NCBI GenBank assembly: GCA_963924555.1
Contig: OZ004593.1
Location: 4,708,480-4,772,479, forward strand
Source of the DNA: Crambe crambe
Taxonomy: Eukaryota; Porifera; Demospongiae; Poecilosclerida; Crambeidae
DNA: 64,000 bases
Direction: 5' to 3'
The notes beneath the pieces are model-generated. The model was not told the DNA's origin, searched no databases, and saw nothing but the letters and a program-made list of their open reading frames with translations. How positions within the stretch are numbered: the stretch's first letter is position 1; each line of letters opens with the position of its first letter. Both the position numbers and the translations under genes were made by a program. Below, piece after piece: positions 52,366 to 62,198 of this stretch.

Positions 52366-53381
52366 CAATTATCGACCGCCATATATGAACGGACACTGCA
52401 GAGAACAGCCTGGACATTAATAAAATAAAATTCCACGATGGAAAGATAGGGCAAACGTGCACTAATTAAATATGAAGCGCGAGGGATCAATGGAATGATA
52501 CTGTGCAGAGAATCCACCACAAAAGAAATGTCCGAAGATCACTTAACATCGGGCAATCTCATTGATAACCGGATACCCCCTAGTAGAAATCACACAGTAC
52601 ACGATACCAACTAAGCCTATGGACTAACTGGTAGCCCCAAGCTGCTACTACAATCGTTCAATAATTCAACTTCCCAGCTGCAAACTGGGCGGAGCTAATC
52701 GAATTTAAAATGAACACGTCAACAACTTGATATTCGGATTGCGAACGATCCATTGACTCTTCCTGGCCATTACAAAGCGTTAGAAGTAAGTTCTGGAGCA
52801 ATTTTAAAAAATAGCACATCCGACATATTTAGCCTAAGCTAAGGTTTTGGCCGTGTATTCTGCTGCGATAATACACGGCCAAAACCTTAGGTACCAATCT
52901 TAGAATAAAAGTACGCTAGCTAGATCCTTCTAAATATGTTGGATGTACTATTTTGCAACTAAAAGATGCTAAAATACTTACTTCCAAAGCTTTATAACTG
53001 CCAGGAAGAGTCAATGGATCGTTCGCAGTCTGAATATCAAGTTGTTGACGTGTTCATTTTAAATTCTATTAGCTCCGCCCAGTTTGCAGCTGAGAAGTTG
53101 AATTGTTGAACGATTGTAGTAGCAGCCAGTTAGTTTGTAGGCTTAGTTGGTATCGTATACTGTGTGATTTCTACTAGGGGGTATCCGGTTATCAATGAGA
53201 TTGCCCGATGTTAAGTGATCTTCGGATATTTCTTTTGTGGTGGATTCTCTGCACAGTATTATTCCATTGATCCCTCGCACTTCATATTTAATTAGTGCAG
53301 GTTTGCCCTACCTTTCCATCGTGGAATTTTATTTTGTTAATATCCCTGCAGTGTCCATTCATATATGGCGGTCGATAATTG
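52366..53381. mobile_element. 1-kb foldback element, about 495-bp inverted arms
   Basis: Left end CAATTATCGACCGCCATATA and right end TATATGGCGGTCGATAATTG are exact complements. Complementarity continues with scattered mismatches to CTAAGGTTTTGGCCGTGTAT / ATACACGGCCAAAACCTTAG around a roughly 10-base loop at 52860-52870. The arms have diverged by substitutions and small indels, so this is not an assembly mirror artefact. No target duplication is obvious. It resembles foldback or long-TIR MITEs. Confidence 0.88.
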
Positions 53382-53639
53382 CCAGTGCTATATAAAGGAC
53401 ATGCCTGTGTAATTATCAGCTGTTTGTAATGATAATTTGGCCTTAGAGATTATTATTAATGTTTTTATTTCTGTTTAATAACTAATAATGTTGCCTTAGG
53501 AATAGACCTTTTATATTTGAACATTTGAACACATGACTAATCACAATTTATATGCTTTGATGTTATACCCTATAAATTTTCAAGTAATGATAATTTTTAA
53601 ATCTATTTTCGTTGTTAATATTGGCTTTTATCAGAGAGT

Positions 53640-54489
53640 ACGATAATACTCTCTTAGTAGGGATGGCACGGATTGCCCCATTGGACTAATACTTAGTATT
53701 TTTCTTTCATAACTCCAGAATACTTCCCTCCTACAGTCAGCAACTCCTAACTTGAAGACAGAACACCTTCAATATGCTAGGACTCAAGTATGAAGAGCAG
53801 ATGACAAAGCAGTATCATTTTACAGCGACTTCTAAAATTGCTGTTTTCATCTGGTCATTGATCATCATCATCATCATCATCATCATCACCATCATCAAAC
53901 AACTTACTTTATACCACACTACTCAAAATTGACTGCGCTATAATCCTTTACCTTTAACTCAACATGTTCAAAAATGGCACGTCATTTTCCAACTTGCTAG
54001 CTTTTGACCTACAATGTGGCAGACATTTTTTATGCCCCACTCTGTACACGTGATTCTTAGACCTTGACCTCACAACTGACTTGCGAATCTGTCATTAGCT
54101 TTCTCTCTTGATGTTGGTCTCTTGGTGCTCAGAGTGTAGGCACTAGTCTGGTTATGAATCAAGCCTTGATGCAATACTAATCAAGTATATCAGGTACATG
54201 CATAACACCAGTAAAGGCCTTAAAAAAATTATACAGTGAAACCTCTCTTAGTGGACCCTCCCAGAAGCAGACGACCTCCGTAAAATGGACAACCATCAAA
54301 GCACCATTGAACTTACCATAGAACTAGTGTATTTAAAACCTTCGAGAAAAGGACTACCTCCGAACTCCGGACAACGGACACTCCAAAGCAATCAGTATCA
54401 ATATAAAATTGCCTCCATAAAGCGGACATTAGGCCACACGCTCCATCAGCATTAGTCCTTCCAGATCATAATAAAGAAAAGTAGATAGT
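53640..54489. other. no gene; (ATC)n and transposon-end-like fragments
   Basis: A (ATC)n stretch lies at about 53862-53897. At 54230, TACAGTGAAACCTCTCTTAG begins sequence resembling the CAGTGGAACC element family without a clear right end; a matching right-end-like segment is at about 54985-55050. Confidence 0.5.
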
Positions 54490-54730
54490 TGTGTGCGGTT
54501 CAAAAAAGTTCAGCGACAAGAGAGTGAACTTCAGTCAAGTAACCCCTTACCCATCACCAATATTATCAAACTACGTACGAGCTACTTCACTCCCTTTATA
54601 TTTCATCTTGGCCTGTCATGGGAGTGAAGTAGGAATAGTTAGCTCGTAGTTTGGTAATATTGGTGATGGGTAAGGGATTACTTGACTGAAGTTCACTCTC
54701 TTGTTGCTGAACTTTTTTGAACCACACACA
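54490..54730. mobile_element. inverted repeat hairpin element, about 105-bp arms
   Basis: TGTGTGCGGTTCAAAAAAGT pairs with ACTTTTTTGAACCACACACA, and the arms continue through CAGTCAAGTAA and ACCAATATTRYCAAACTACG to a short loop (54597-54625). Non-coding. Confidence 0.8.
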
Positions 54731-55316
54731 GCCATCCCTACTTTCCTTTTTTATTTAGAATAACTATTTTTTTCCTTTACTTGTAGTATTATGTACAAGG
54801 TATAATTTTCAGGTTGTTGAACATGACCACGAAATTTTCATGGTATAATGGTTAGACCATCTCTGCGCCAAATTTCAGCCCTGGGGTGATCATGAGTTAT
54901 GGAAAGTTGATTTCTACCAGAGACTGTCAAAATTTAGTTGGAAAACTGAAAGAGAACTAACGTCTCAACAAGGAATCTGAAAGACAACCTACCTCTGTAC
55001 AAAGGACAAAAGGCTGGGTCCAAAATTGTGTTCATTATTTTGGAGGTTCCATAATGGGAAATTTCAATGGGTAAAGTTGACATGGATCTTGTGATTTTGA
55101 AAATCTGTATAATAAAAATATGGCACTTCAAATTTTTCAAAACCACAAAAATTTTAACATAAAGCTTCAATAAACCACAACAGCATTGAAAGTTTATTTG
55201 TGTTTGCTTGATATCTTGATCATTTGCTATAATTATCTGCTCTAATTTCATGTACGGGGATTTTTATTCCTTTGTTAGTATCAATAGTTTAATCTTTAGG
55301 GAAGAGGAAGGTATAT

Positions 55317-55471
55317 TGGGATATATTCAAGTGAGAAAAGGACCGAATGTAGTAGGTTTATATGGGGTATCACAGCCTTTAATGGATGGTATTGGGATAT
55401 ATTCAAGGGACCGAATGTAGTAGGTTAATATGGTGGTAGGTTTATATGGGGTATTACAGCCTTTAATGGAT
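55317..55471. repeat. direct repeat of TTGGGATATATTCAAG / GTATYACAGCCTTTAATGG
   Basis: Two copies with a small internal deletion between them; GACCGAATGTAGTAGGTT occurs in both. Confidence 0.85.
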
Positions 55472-55885
55472 GGGTTGAAGTTATTGAGATAATAATCCCT
55501 AATTGGGTGAATGTGGATAATGTTTATTGGGGTGAATGCGCTAGCCCTAGGAATTAAAATGCATACAGTTATAACAGTAACAAGGAGAGTGGCTACTGGT
55601 GTTTTAAATGTTAAATTTGGTCAAGAAATGAGAAAGTTGGAGCAGATAAGCAAGGGACAAGTGAATGCAAATAGACATTATTCTGTGTATTGATATAATA
55701 TAATTATGAGAAGTGATCAATATTGTTACGTTACTAGGTTACTGAAACGTTGCTATTATTCAGCTAGCTTTCATGTGAAGTATATGCATTGTTCATAATC
55801 AAGAAGTTACTCGGCCTGAAAGCTTGACTTTATGCAAGCTAGTTTTTACGTCCTTTATACCAAAGGTCCATTATAGTAGTCACAT

Positions 55886-56437
55886 AAGTGTATAGTGGTC
55901 TGTATAATAATGGTCTGTATAATAAATAATGTTCTGTATAGTGTTCTGTATAATAATGGTCTGTATAATAATGTTCTGTATAGTAGTGGTCTGTATAATA
56001 GTGGTCTATATAATAATGTTCTGTATAGTAGTGTTCTGTATAGTAGTGGTCTGTATAATAGTGGTCTGTATAATGTTCTGTATAGTAGTGTTCTGTATAG
56101 TAGTGTTCTGTATAGTAGTGGTCTGTATAATAATGTTCTGTATAGTAGTGTTCTGTATAGTAGTGGTCTGTATAATAATGTTCTGTATAGTAGTGGTCTG
56201 TATAATAGTGGTCTGTATAATGTTCTGTATAGTAGTGTTCTGTATAATAGTGGTCTGTATAATAATGTTCTGTATAGTAGTGTTCTGTATAGTAGTGGTC
56301 TGCATAATAGTGGTCTGTATAATGTTCTGTATAGTAGTGGTCTGTATAATAGTGGTCTGTATAATAATGTTCTGTATAGTAGTGGTCTGCATAATAGTGG
56401 TCTATTTAATAATGGCCTGTTTAAGAGTGGTCTGTAT
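55886..56437. repeat. TGGTCTGTATAATA / GTTCTGTATAGTAG minisatellite
   Basis: Some 35 units of 12-17 bases (GTTCTGTATAGTAGT, GGTCTGTATAATAGT, GGTCTGTATAATAAT) over 550 bases. It is open in several frames on both strands (up to about 200 codons), which is a property of the unit and not evidence of genes. Confidence 0.95.
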
Positions 56438-56464
56438 AATAGACATCTCAATGGGACCACATAA

Positions 56465-56959
56465 GAGTATCCTGATTATTATTCCAAGTTGAAGATTTCT
56501 ATTGTGTTTTACTCTGGGCATGGCAGCATAAAAATCACTAAGCTGCTTTGGATATTGTACCTGCAATTTGGCATAATAACCAAAAACAAGCTGCATTGGG
56601 TATTTCAGAACTACAAAAACTTATTTGTAGTAGCCATTATTAGACAAACATTAACTCTTCTACATTAGGTAATCGGGCTGCATCAACTCTTATTAAGCTG
56701 CATTTGTAGCTAAACATCGAATTAGAAGTACATAATTATTGTATTGCAGCATTATTAGGAAATCTGGTAATTGGTATAGCAAACTACATTTGGTAATGTG
56801 TAATGGTAGTCAAAACAACAACATCATTAAATTAATAATTACCATGTAGTGCACATTCTTACATACACAAAAACAAGTGAACGACAACATTGTCATTAAA
56901 TCCACTGAGAGATGTACTCTTACGTACATAAATATTTTTACTATGATAATTATCTTCTT
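56465..56959. other. 3' flank of the minus-strand membrane protein gene
   Basis: AT-rich; probably contains that gene's 3'UTR. No canonical polyadenylation signal was placed with confidence. Confidence 0.5.
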
Positions 56960-57993
56960 TCATTGATTAACTCTATAGGTTGTTGAGGAGTTCTCTATTA
57001 CATAACAAGAGTTGTTATGGTGATAATCAGGACTAAACTGTGAATTTCTCTGCTGATTGCCAAAGTAATCTTCTCCTCCCACTCCATTCATGTTACCAAA
57101 TAATGGATTGCTGAAAGGCTTGGCAGAGTATCCAGATGGTAAGAGTGCTGAAGTTGAATATGAATGACGTGCATAATTGGGCAGCGTTTGATGTCTGTGT
57201 GTATTTGGTTCTGGAATGTTCCAAGACTCCTTGGAATGATTATTAGTGGTAGCAAAAGTGTTCTGGTCGTCTTGCTTTTGTTGTTCTTGGGCGTACTGTT
57301 GTGGTTTAAAAGTTGAGAATTTCTTACGGCTACTTCTCCGTGACCAGCTGACACGAAGACTATCCCATCTTCTCACAGGTCTTTCTTTAGACAAAATAGC
57401 TTCTATGCTTTCATTATTGACACTTTCTATGTTATTCGAAACGTCCTCTATGGCTAATCCATTGACGAGAGTGGTTTTAGATTCTCTTTGGCGCTTCAAA
57501 GTAGATGAATTCTCCTCTTTTTTTCTGCTTGGCCTCCTCATGTAGCAGAAAATGGTGCAAAGGATCACAATAAGAGTCACAATAAAGAGACCAATCACAA
57601 TGATGATCACCCATATCCACAGTGGAAGCATTGATGCACTAGGTTTCATGGGGTTAGGTTGTGTTGTTGTGACTGGAGCATGTGATATTGTAATAGAAAC
57701 ACTATCTCTTTTAGTTGATGTCGTGGAATTTCTGTGCAATTCAATCACTGTGGGAGAGAGGGCTATTGTGTTCCAAGTAGTGATGGATACAGTTTCCACA
57801 AAGTTTGATTGTGTCATTGGTGTCGCTGGTAGAGATGGGAGTGGTACCAGTCCACTCGGTATTGCTGTGTGTAAAGGTGATGTTAGTGATGGTAGGTCTG
57901 ACACTTCAGTGGAATAGCCTTGGTGTGTGTTGTCCATCATCACTCTTGAAGGCATGACAATGGAAGTGATAGCAGTAGCAGTGATGCTCATAA
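56960..57993 (-). CDS. exon 3 of minus-strand membrane protein: ectodomain, membrane segment, tail
   Basis: It starts after CATGTTATAG and runs 1034 nt to TGA. The frame is open a further 58 bases upstream, but that stretch is intron-like and the acceptor fits the phase-1 junction. It encodes most of the ectodomain, the single transmembrane helix and the whole tail. Confidence 0.88.
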
Positions 57994-60420
57994 CTATAAC
58001 ATGATGTATAAAATGACATATGAAGTCGGTTAATGGCATTATGAAGTGCATGCTATTATTAAATCACTTCATGCAATTACTAAAGAAGTAGCTTTTGTTG
58101 TTGTGCATTGGGACAAAACGCTTTGTGCAACTGTGCATGTCATCCAACTGTGCATGTGGAGCATGTGGGAGGTTGTTCAATGTGCTGTATGCTAATTAGT
58201 CACTGTGTATAGATGGAATCTCTAGTGTACCATTGTACCATTGTACTAATTAATCCTCCAGTAGTATGTAACTGACACCCTCAAGTATCCCATTCTCTAG
58301 TAATTAATTAAGGTATGTGTTAATTAAGCATCCTCCAGTATGTATCAATTAAGCATCCTCCAGTATGTATTAATTAAGTATGTATCAATTAAGCATCCTC
58401 CAGTATGTATTAATTAAGCATCCTACAGTATGTATCAATTAAGCATCCTCCAGTATGTATTAATTAAGCATCCTACAGTATGTATCAATTAAGCATCCTA
58501 CAGTATGTATCAATTAAGCATCCTCCAGTATGTATCAATTAAGCATCCTACAGTATGTATCAATTAAGCATCCTACAGTATGTATTAATTAAGCATCCTA
58601 AAAGTATGTATTAATTAAGCCTCTGATATATCCTCAAGTAATCCTCCAGTATAACTGCATCCTCTCCAATATGTAACCATAACAGTAAGTAACCATAATG
58701 AAAATGGGTAGCTACATGCTTCAGTATCACTAAGAAGGCAGTTATAATAGTGGTAGAGAGGGGATTTATAAAATCATGGTGATCAAGACCAGGAAATTCT
58801 GTGGGTAAAATTTTATTCACAACAACCTTTTCGAAACTTTTCTGCTACTTGCTACAATGTTAGAGTATAGCACCTTCCACGTAACTGCTACCTATTGGCC
58901 AGAAACAAGTGTCGTAATAAGGAGGGATTTCATTAGCTGGAACAGTTGCTGTTGGGACACGGTGGAGTAGTTGCCTTAATAGGACATGGCAGAATGGTGA
59001 AGTGGTCTCATTACTGGGTGGTCTAGTGTACTGGGGTATGTTCATGTAACATTCAACTGACGACATAAAGTGCATCTTTCTTTACATCCTTGTAAAATGA
59101 TAATGTCAAATACTGTTACCTGCCTGCTCTTATTGCAAGTACACACACAAACACATTGAATGTGACATACGTATTATTAAAATTTCAAATTCCATGATTA
59201 ACAGTAGCTTATTTCATTTACCAATCATGGATGGACTATTTAAGAAAGAACATGATAATGGTGGATGCTGGATAATTGCACAAAACTCATTTTTAGTTAT
59301 TGTGTTTCCATGGTATCCTTATTAGGAATGCAGTTCGTTGCCAACTAGCTGTGGTACTACATGTAAACTTACACTACACATACCTGGTATTGAATCACTC
59401 TGAGTGTACTCGTTCTGCGAAGAGACATTCTAAAAGCAACAATAAACAAAACTGTTATTCAAACTACAGAGCAAAATACACACCAGCTGCCATGAAACTC
59501 AGACTCCACTATATAACAGGATTAAATAAACCTGAGTATCCTGAAACCTGGGGGTAAGTAGTATCCTGAGCGATGATGGTAACTGACCCTGTCATGGGGG
59601 CAGACAAGTCTTACTGAGCTTCCAAAAGGGGATGTAGGGGGAATTTGTCAACAAATATTAATCATTCCAATGACTTTGGTATAGAAGATATCTACTAACT
59701 GCATGGCGAGGCTCCAGCTAGGAGAGAATAAACTAACCAATATCAATAACTAATATAGTGGTTAAAATAATGTTGATAAGATCCCTAATGCCACCATGAA
59801 ACAGTTGTGTTTGCATAGCTAGCAGCTTTAGCTATTAAGTATACTACAGTTTACATACAACAATATACATATACACTCCATATCATTATTATGTCCTATC
59901 ATCCATTCTCGTACATGCACCTGCATGAATTCACCCTTATGGGTTGAGATGTCTTGTACTTGTAAAAAAAGAATATTTGGACCAGAAGGTCTCAGCTAAC
60001 TAACACAGTGATAATAGCCAGAGGGTCTCAGGATCCAGCTAGCTATCACAGTGATAACAGCTAGAGAGTCTCAACCAGAGGGTGTTAGGATCTAGCCACA
60101 GTATAGCTACTACAGTATGGAGTACAGTGGAACCTCCAATAAAGGACATGCCAATCTTTCAAACAAAGGACAATCTAATACACTATATATACCTTTGTAT
60201 AATGAAAGGTCCTCCAAAGAGAGGACAACCTCTCTACAAAGGACAAAAGGCTGGGTCCCAAGTGTGTCCATTATTAGGAGGTTCCACTGTCACCATACAG
60301 TGTCCAACTGAATCTAATTCATCCAATAGCTACTACACTACAAAAGGTAACTAATCTTACCTGAAGTGCAGTAGCAAAGCTAGCAATGGTCAGTACTTGA
60401 GTGAAAAGAAGCAGCATCAT
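56960..60420 (-). CDS. single-pass membrane protein, Ser/Thr-rich ectodomain (3 exons), family unknown
   Basis: Joining 60420-60361, 59429-59384 and 57993-56960 gives 1140 nt, 379 residues plus TGA, with GT-AG introns and matching phases (0, then 1). Exon 1 encodes a signal peptide of about 20 residues (MMLLLFTQVLTIASFATALQ). The ectodomain (about 21-158) is Ser/Thr/Pro-rich, has N-x-S/T sites and no cysteine, like a mucin-type stalk. One membrane segment lies at about 159-186 (LPLWIWVIIIVIGLFIVTLI start), followed by basic MRRPSRKK. The tail (about 190 residues) is rich in Ser, Asn, Gln and Tyr and includes RRWDSLRVSWSRRSSRKK and several Tyr (PNYARHSYS, EDYFG, PDYHH, SCYVI, TTYRVNQ at the end). 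It has no kinase or other catalytic motif. It could be a receptor, adhesion protein or mucin-like sialomucin; function unknown. It is divergent from the gene at 62141. Confidence 0.8.
58313..58620. repeat. 25-bp minisatellite with TAATTAA / CAATTAA core, about 12 copies
   Basis: TATGTATYAATTAAGCATCC / TMCAG repeats at 25-bp spacing inside intron 2 of the membrane protein gene. Each copy contains TTAATTAAG or TCAATTAAG, resembling the homeodomain core site. Confidence 0.93.
59384..59429 (-). CDS. exon 2 of minus-strand membrane protein (46 nt)
   Basis: Bounded by TTGTTGCTTTTAG and CCAG|GTATGT. It reads NVSSQNEYTQSDSIP plus one base, continuing from phase 0 to phase 1. Confidence 0.7.
60125..60289. 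mobile_element. 165-bp CAGTGGAACCTCC MITE
   Basis: CAGTGGAACCTCCAATAA at the left and TTATTAGGAGGTTCCACTG at the right form near-perfect terminal inverted repeats; TA precedes the left end and TC follows the right, so the target duplication is degraded or absent. The interior GAGGACAACCTCTCTACAAA resembles copies near 54240 and 55000. CAGTGGAACCTC-type ends are common among pogo/Tigger-like elements. It sits in intron 1 of the membrane protein gene. Confidence 0.85.
60361..60420 (-). CDS. exon 1 of minus-strand membrane protein: signal peptide
   Basis: The two consecutive ATGs at 60420 and 60417 are followed by a hydrophobic stretch and a CAG|GTAAGA donor at phase 0. The open frame is too short to stand out alone; it is supported by the exact phase fit to 59429 and by giving the membrane protein a signal peptide. 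Confidence 0.75.
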
Positions 60421-62140
60421 TATCAGCGACTATCAGAAATCGAGCATATGTGTTCAGCCTTGCAGAGATCAGGTTGCTATATTGCCAAGAAGTTTGGCAT
60501 TCTTCCAATTCTCTGGACATTAAGCTCAGGCTAGACAATAGAATGTACACTATGCCTATATGCAGTACTCACTTAATGTGCACAGATGCAATACCCGAGT
60601 AATTTGATTGCCATAGGACATTAGGGAAGGGTACCCCATTATGGAAGATCCATTACGTACGCACAGTTGATCAAAGAATGGTACTCATCCAATATATGTA
60701 GCTAGGGGACATTAATAATTTGGTCCCAATATGGCAGCATCCATTGTATGCACAGTTGATCAAAGAATGATCTCAATGGCTATAGCTAACATTAACATTG
60801 TGGTCCCTATTATGGTATAGTTATAGAACTCAACCATTGGTCTTTGATCATCAAGTGAACTACAGTGGACTCCCTCTAATCTGGCCACCTCTGGGGTCAG
60901 TGTTCTGATTAGAGGGGTGACCTTATTTCAGGAGTGGATTTATATTATGAAGTATGCACACATTGGAAGTGTGGGCCGGGTGACCTCATTTCAAGGGTGG
61001 ATTTATATTATGAAGTTATGAAGCATATTATTGGGACTTTTTAAGTGTCTTGAATACCGGGGGTGATCTCATTTCAGTGGTTGTATTCATGACTATGACA
61101 TGTGATTCCATAGTAGAAAAGTCAAATATCTCTCATAAGATTGTCTGCCAAATGGTTGGACTTCTCCACACCAAAATTTCTGACCCGAAGCTAATAGTAT
61201 GGCTAATAGTATGGCTAATGGAGAACTAATTTTAGTACTATAATGTAGTGAATTGTTACCTGATTTCGACCTGAATGGGATGCAGCTATAACACTTGACT
61301 TCTAAGATACTTGCCCTTGATCATGGCTGGAACATAATATTGTGGTCAGTCCCATTAAGGCTTGATCCATTACACACAATAACTGCTGATCAAAGATTGT
61401 TATCTACAGTCTTATCAAATTATTGGACAAACAGGTATGATGTCGTGCACTGCAGTTGTATGATGACTGCGCTCACTCACCATGTATGAAAATAATGTAG
61501 GAAAATACTGCATGACAATAGGCCTGGAATGGTTACAAAGACAGTTTATTGTACTATTTCCTATAAAAATACTATAGCAACATGAGATTTATATTTTGAG
61601 TATAATTTTCTTTTAAAAGCAACATGGAATTGATTCTTTTAAGATTGAGAGCTAACATCAAGTCATACACATACCCTAGTAACTTTCTAATTATCCATGG
61701 TAAAAACCCATTGTGAAAAGTAGACACCTGGCTGTAGTATAACAGTATGCCATTGCTCGTTTAGAGGCATTTCGCTTTAAATAGGTAAGGTACACGTATA
61801 CATTATTATCCAAACTTGGCTTATATAATGCACTATGATACAACAACTTATGGTAAAGTTATTGTTTTTATTTTCAATTTCTTTGAACTATACGATTCTA
61901 AAGAATATCGATGTAGCTACACCTGTCCAGCTATTCGGTTCATAATTGCAACTTTGCTGAGCTATTCAAGTTGGATAAAGCGGCTACGTAGCAAGCCAGG
62001 CTATGTAAACACTGTTTCTATGCTTACAGAGTTCCTGGACTTTGAGTGGTCAGCTAACATATGCTATAGCTTAGCTACGCTTATCTACCGGTATATAGTC
62101 ATAGTTAGTGATTTGTCGAAAGTTTGCTTGTGTGCTTATC
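60421..62140. promoter_or_regulatory. 1.7-kb divergent intergenic region between two membrane protein genes
   Basis: It holds the 5' flanks of both head-to-head genes. GCACAGTTGATCAAAGAATG occurs twice (about 60661 and 60751). ACAGTGGACTCCCTCTAATC at about 60872 resembles a transposon end. No TATA box or initiator can be assigned, so shared regulation is only inferred from the arrangement. Confidence 0.4.
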
Positions 62141-62198
62141 ATGGCACTGAAAGTATGGTTTCAATTGACGTGCCATCTCTTTCTGCCATTCCTGATTG
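62141..62198 (+). CDS. exon 1 of plus-strand receptor: signal peptide
   Basis: ATG at 62141, 19 codons plus one base, hydrophobic core HLFLPFLI, then a GTATGTAAG donor. The longer open frame across the same bases (61816-62307) cannot join exon 2 in frame and gives no domain, so this shorter frame is preferred. Confidence 0.75.
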
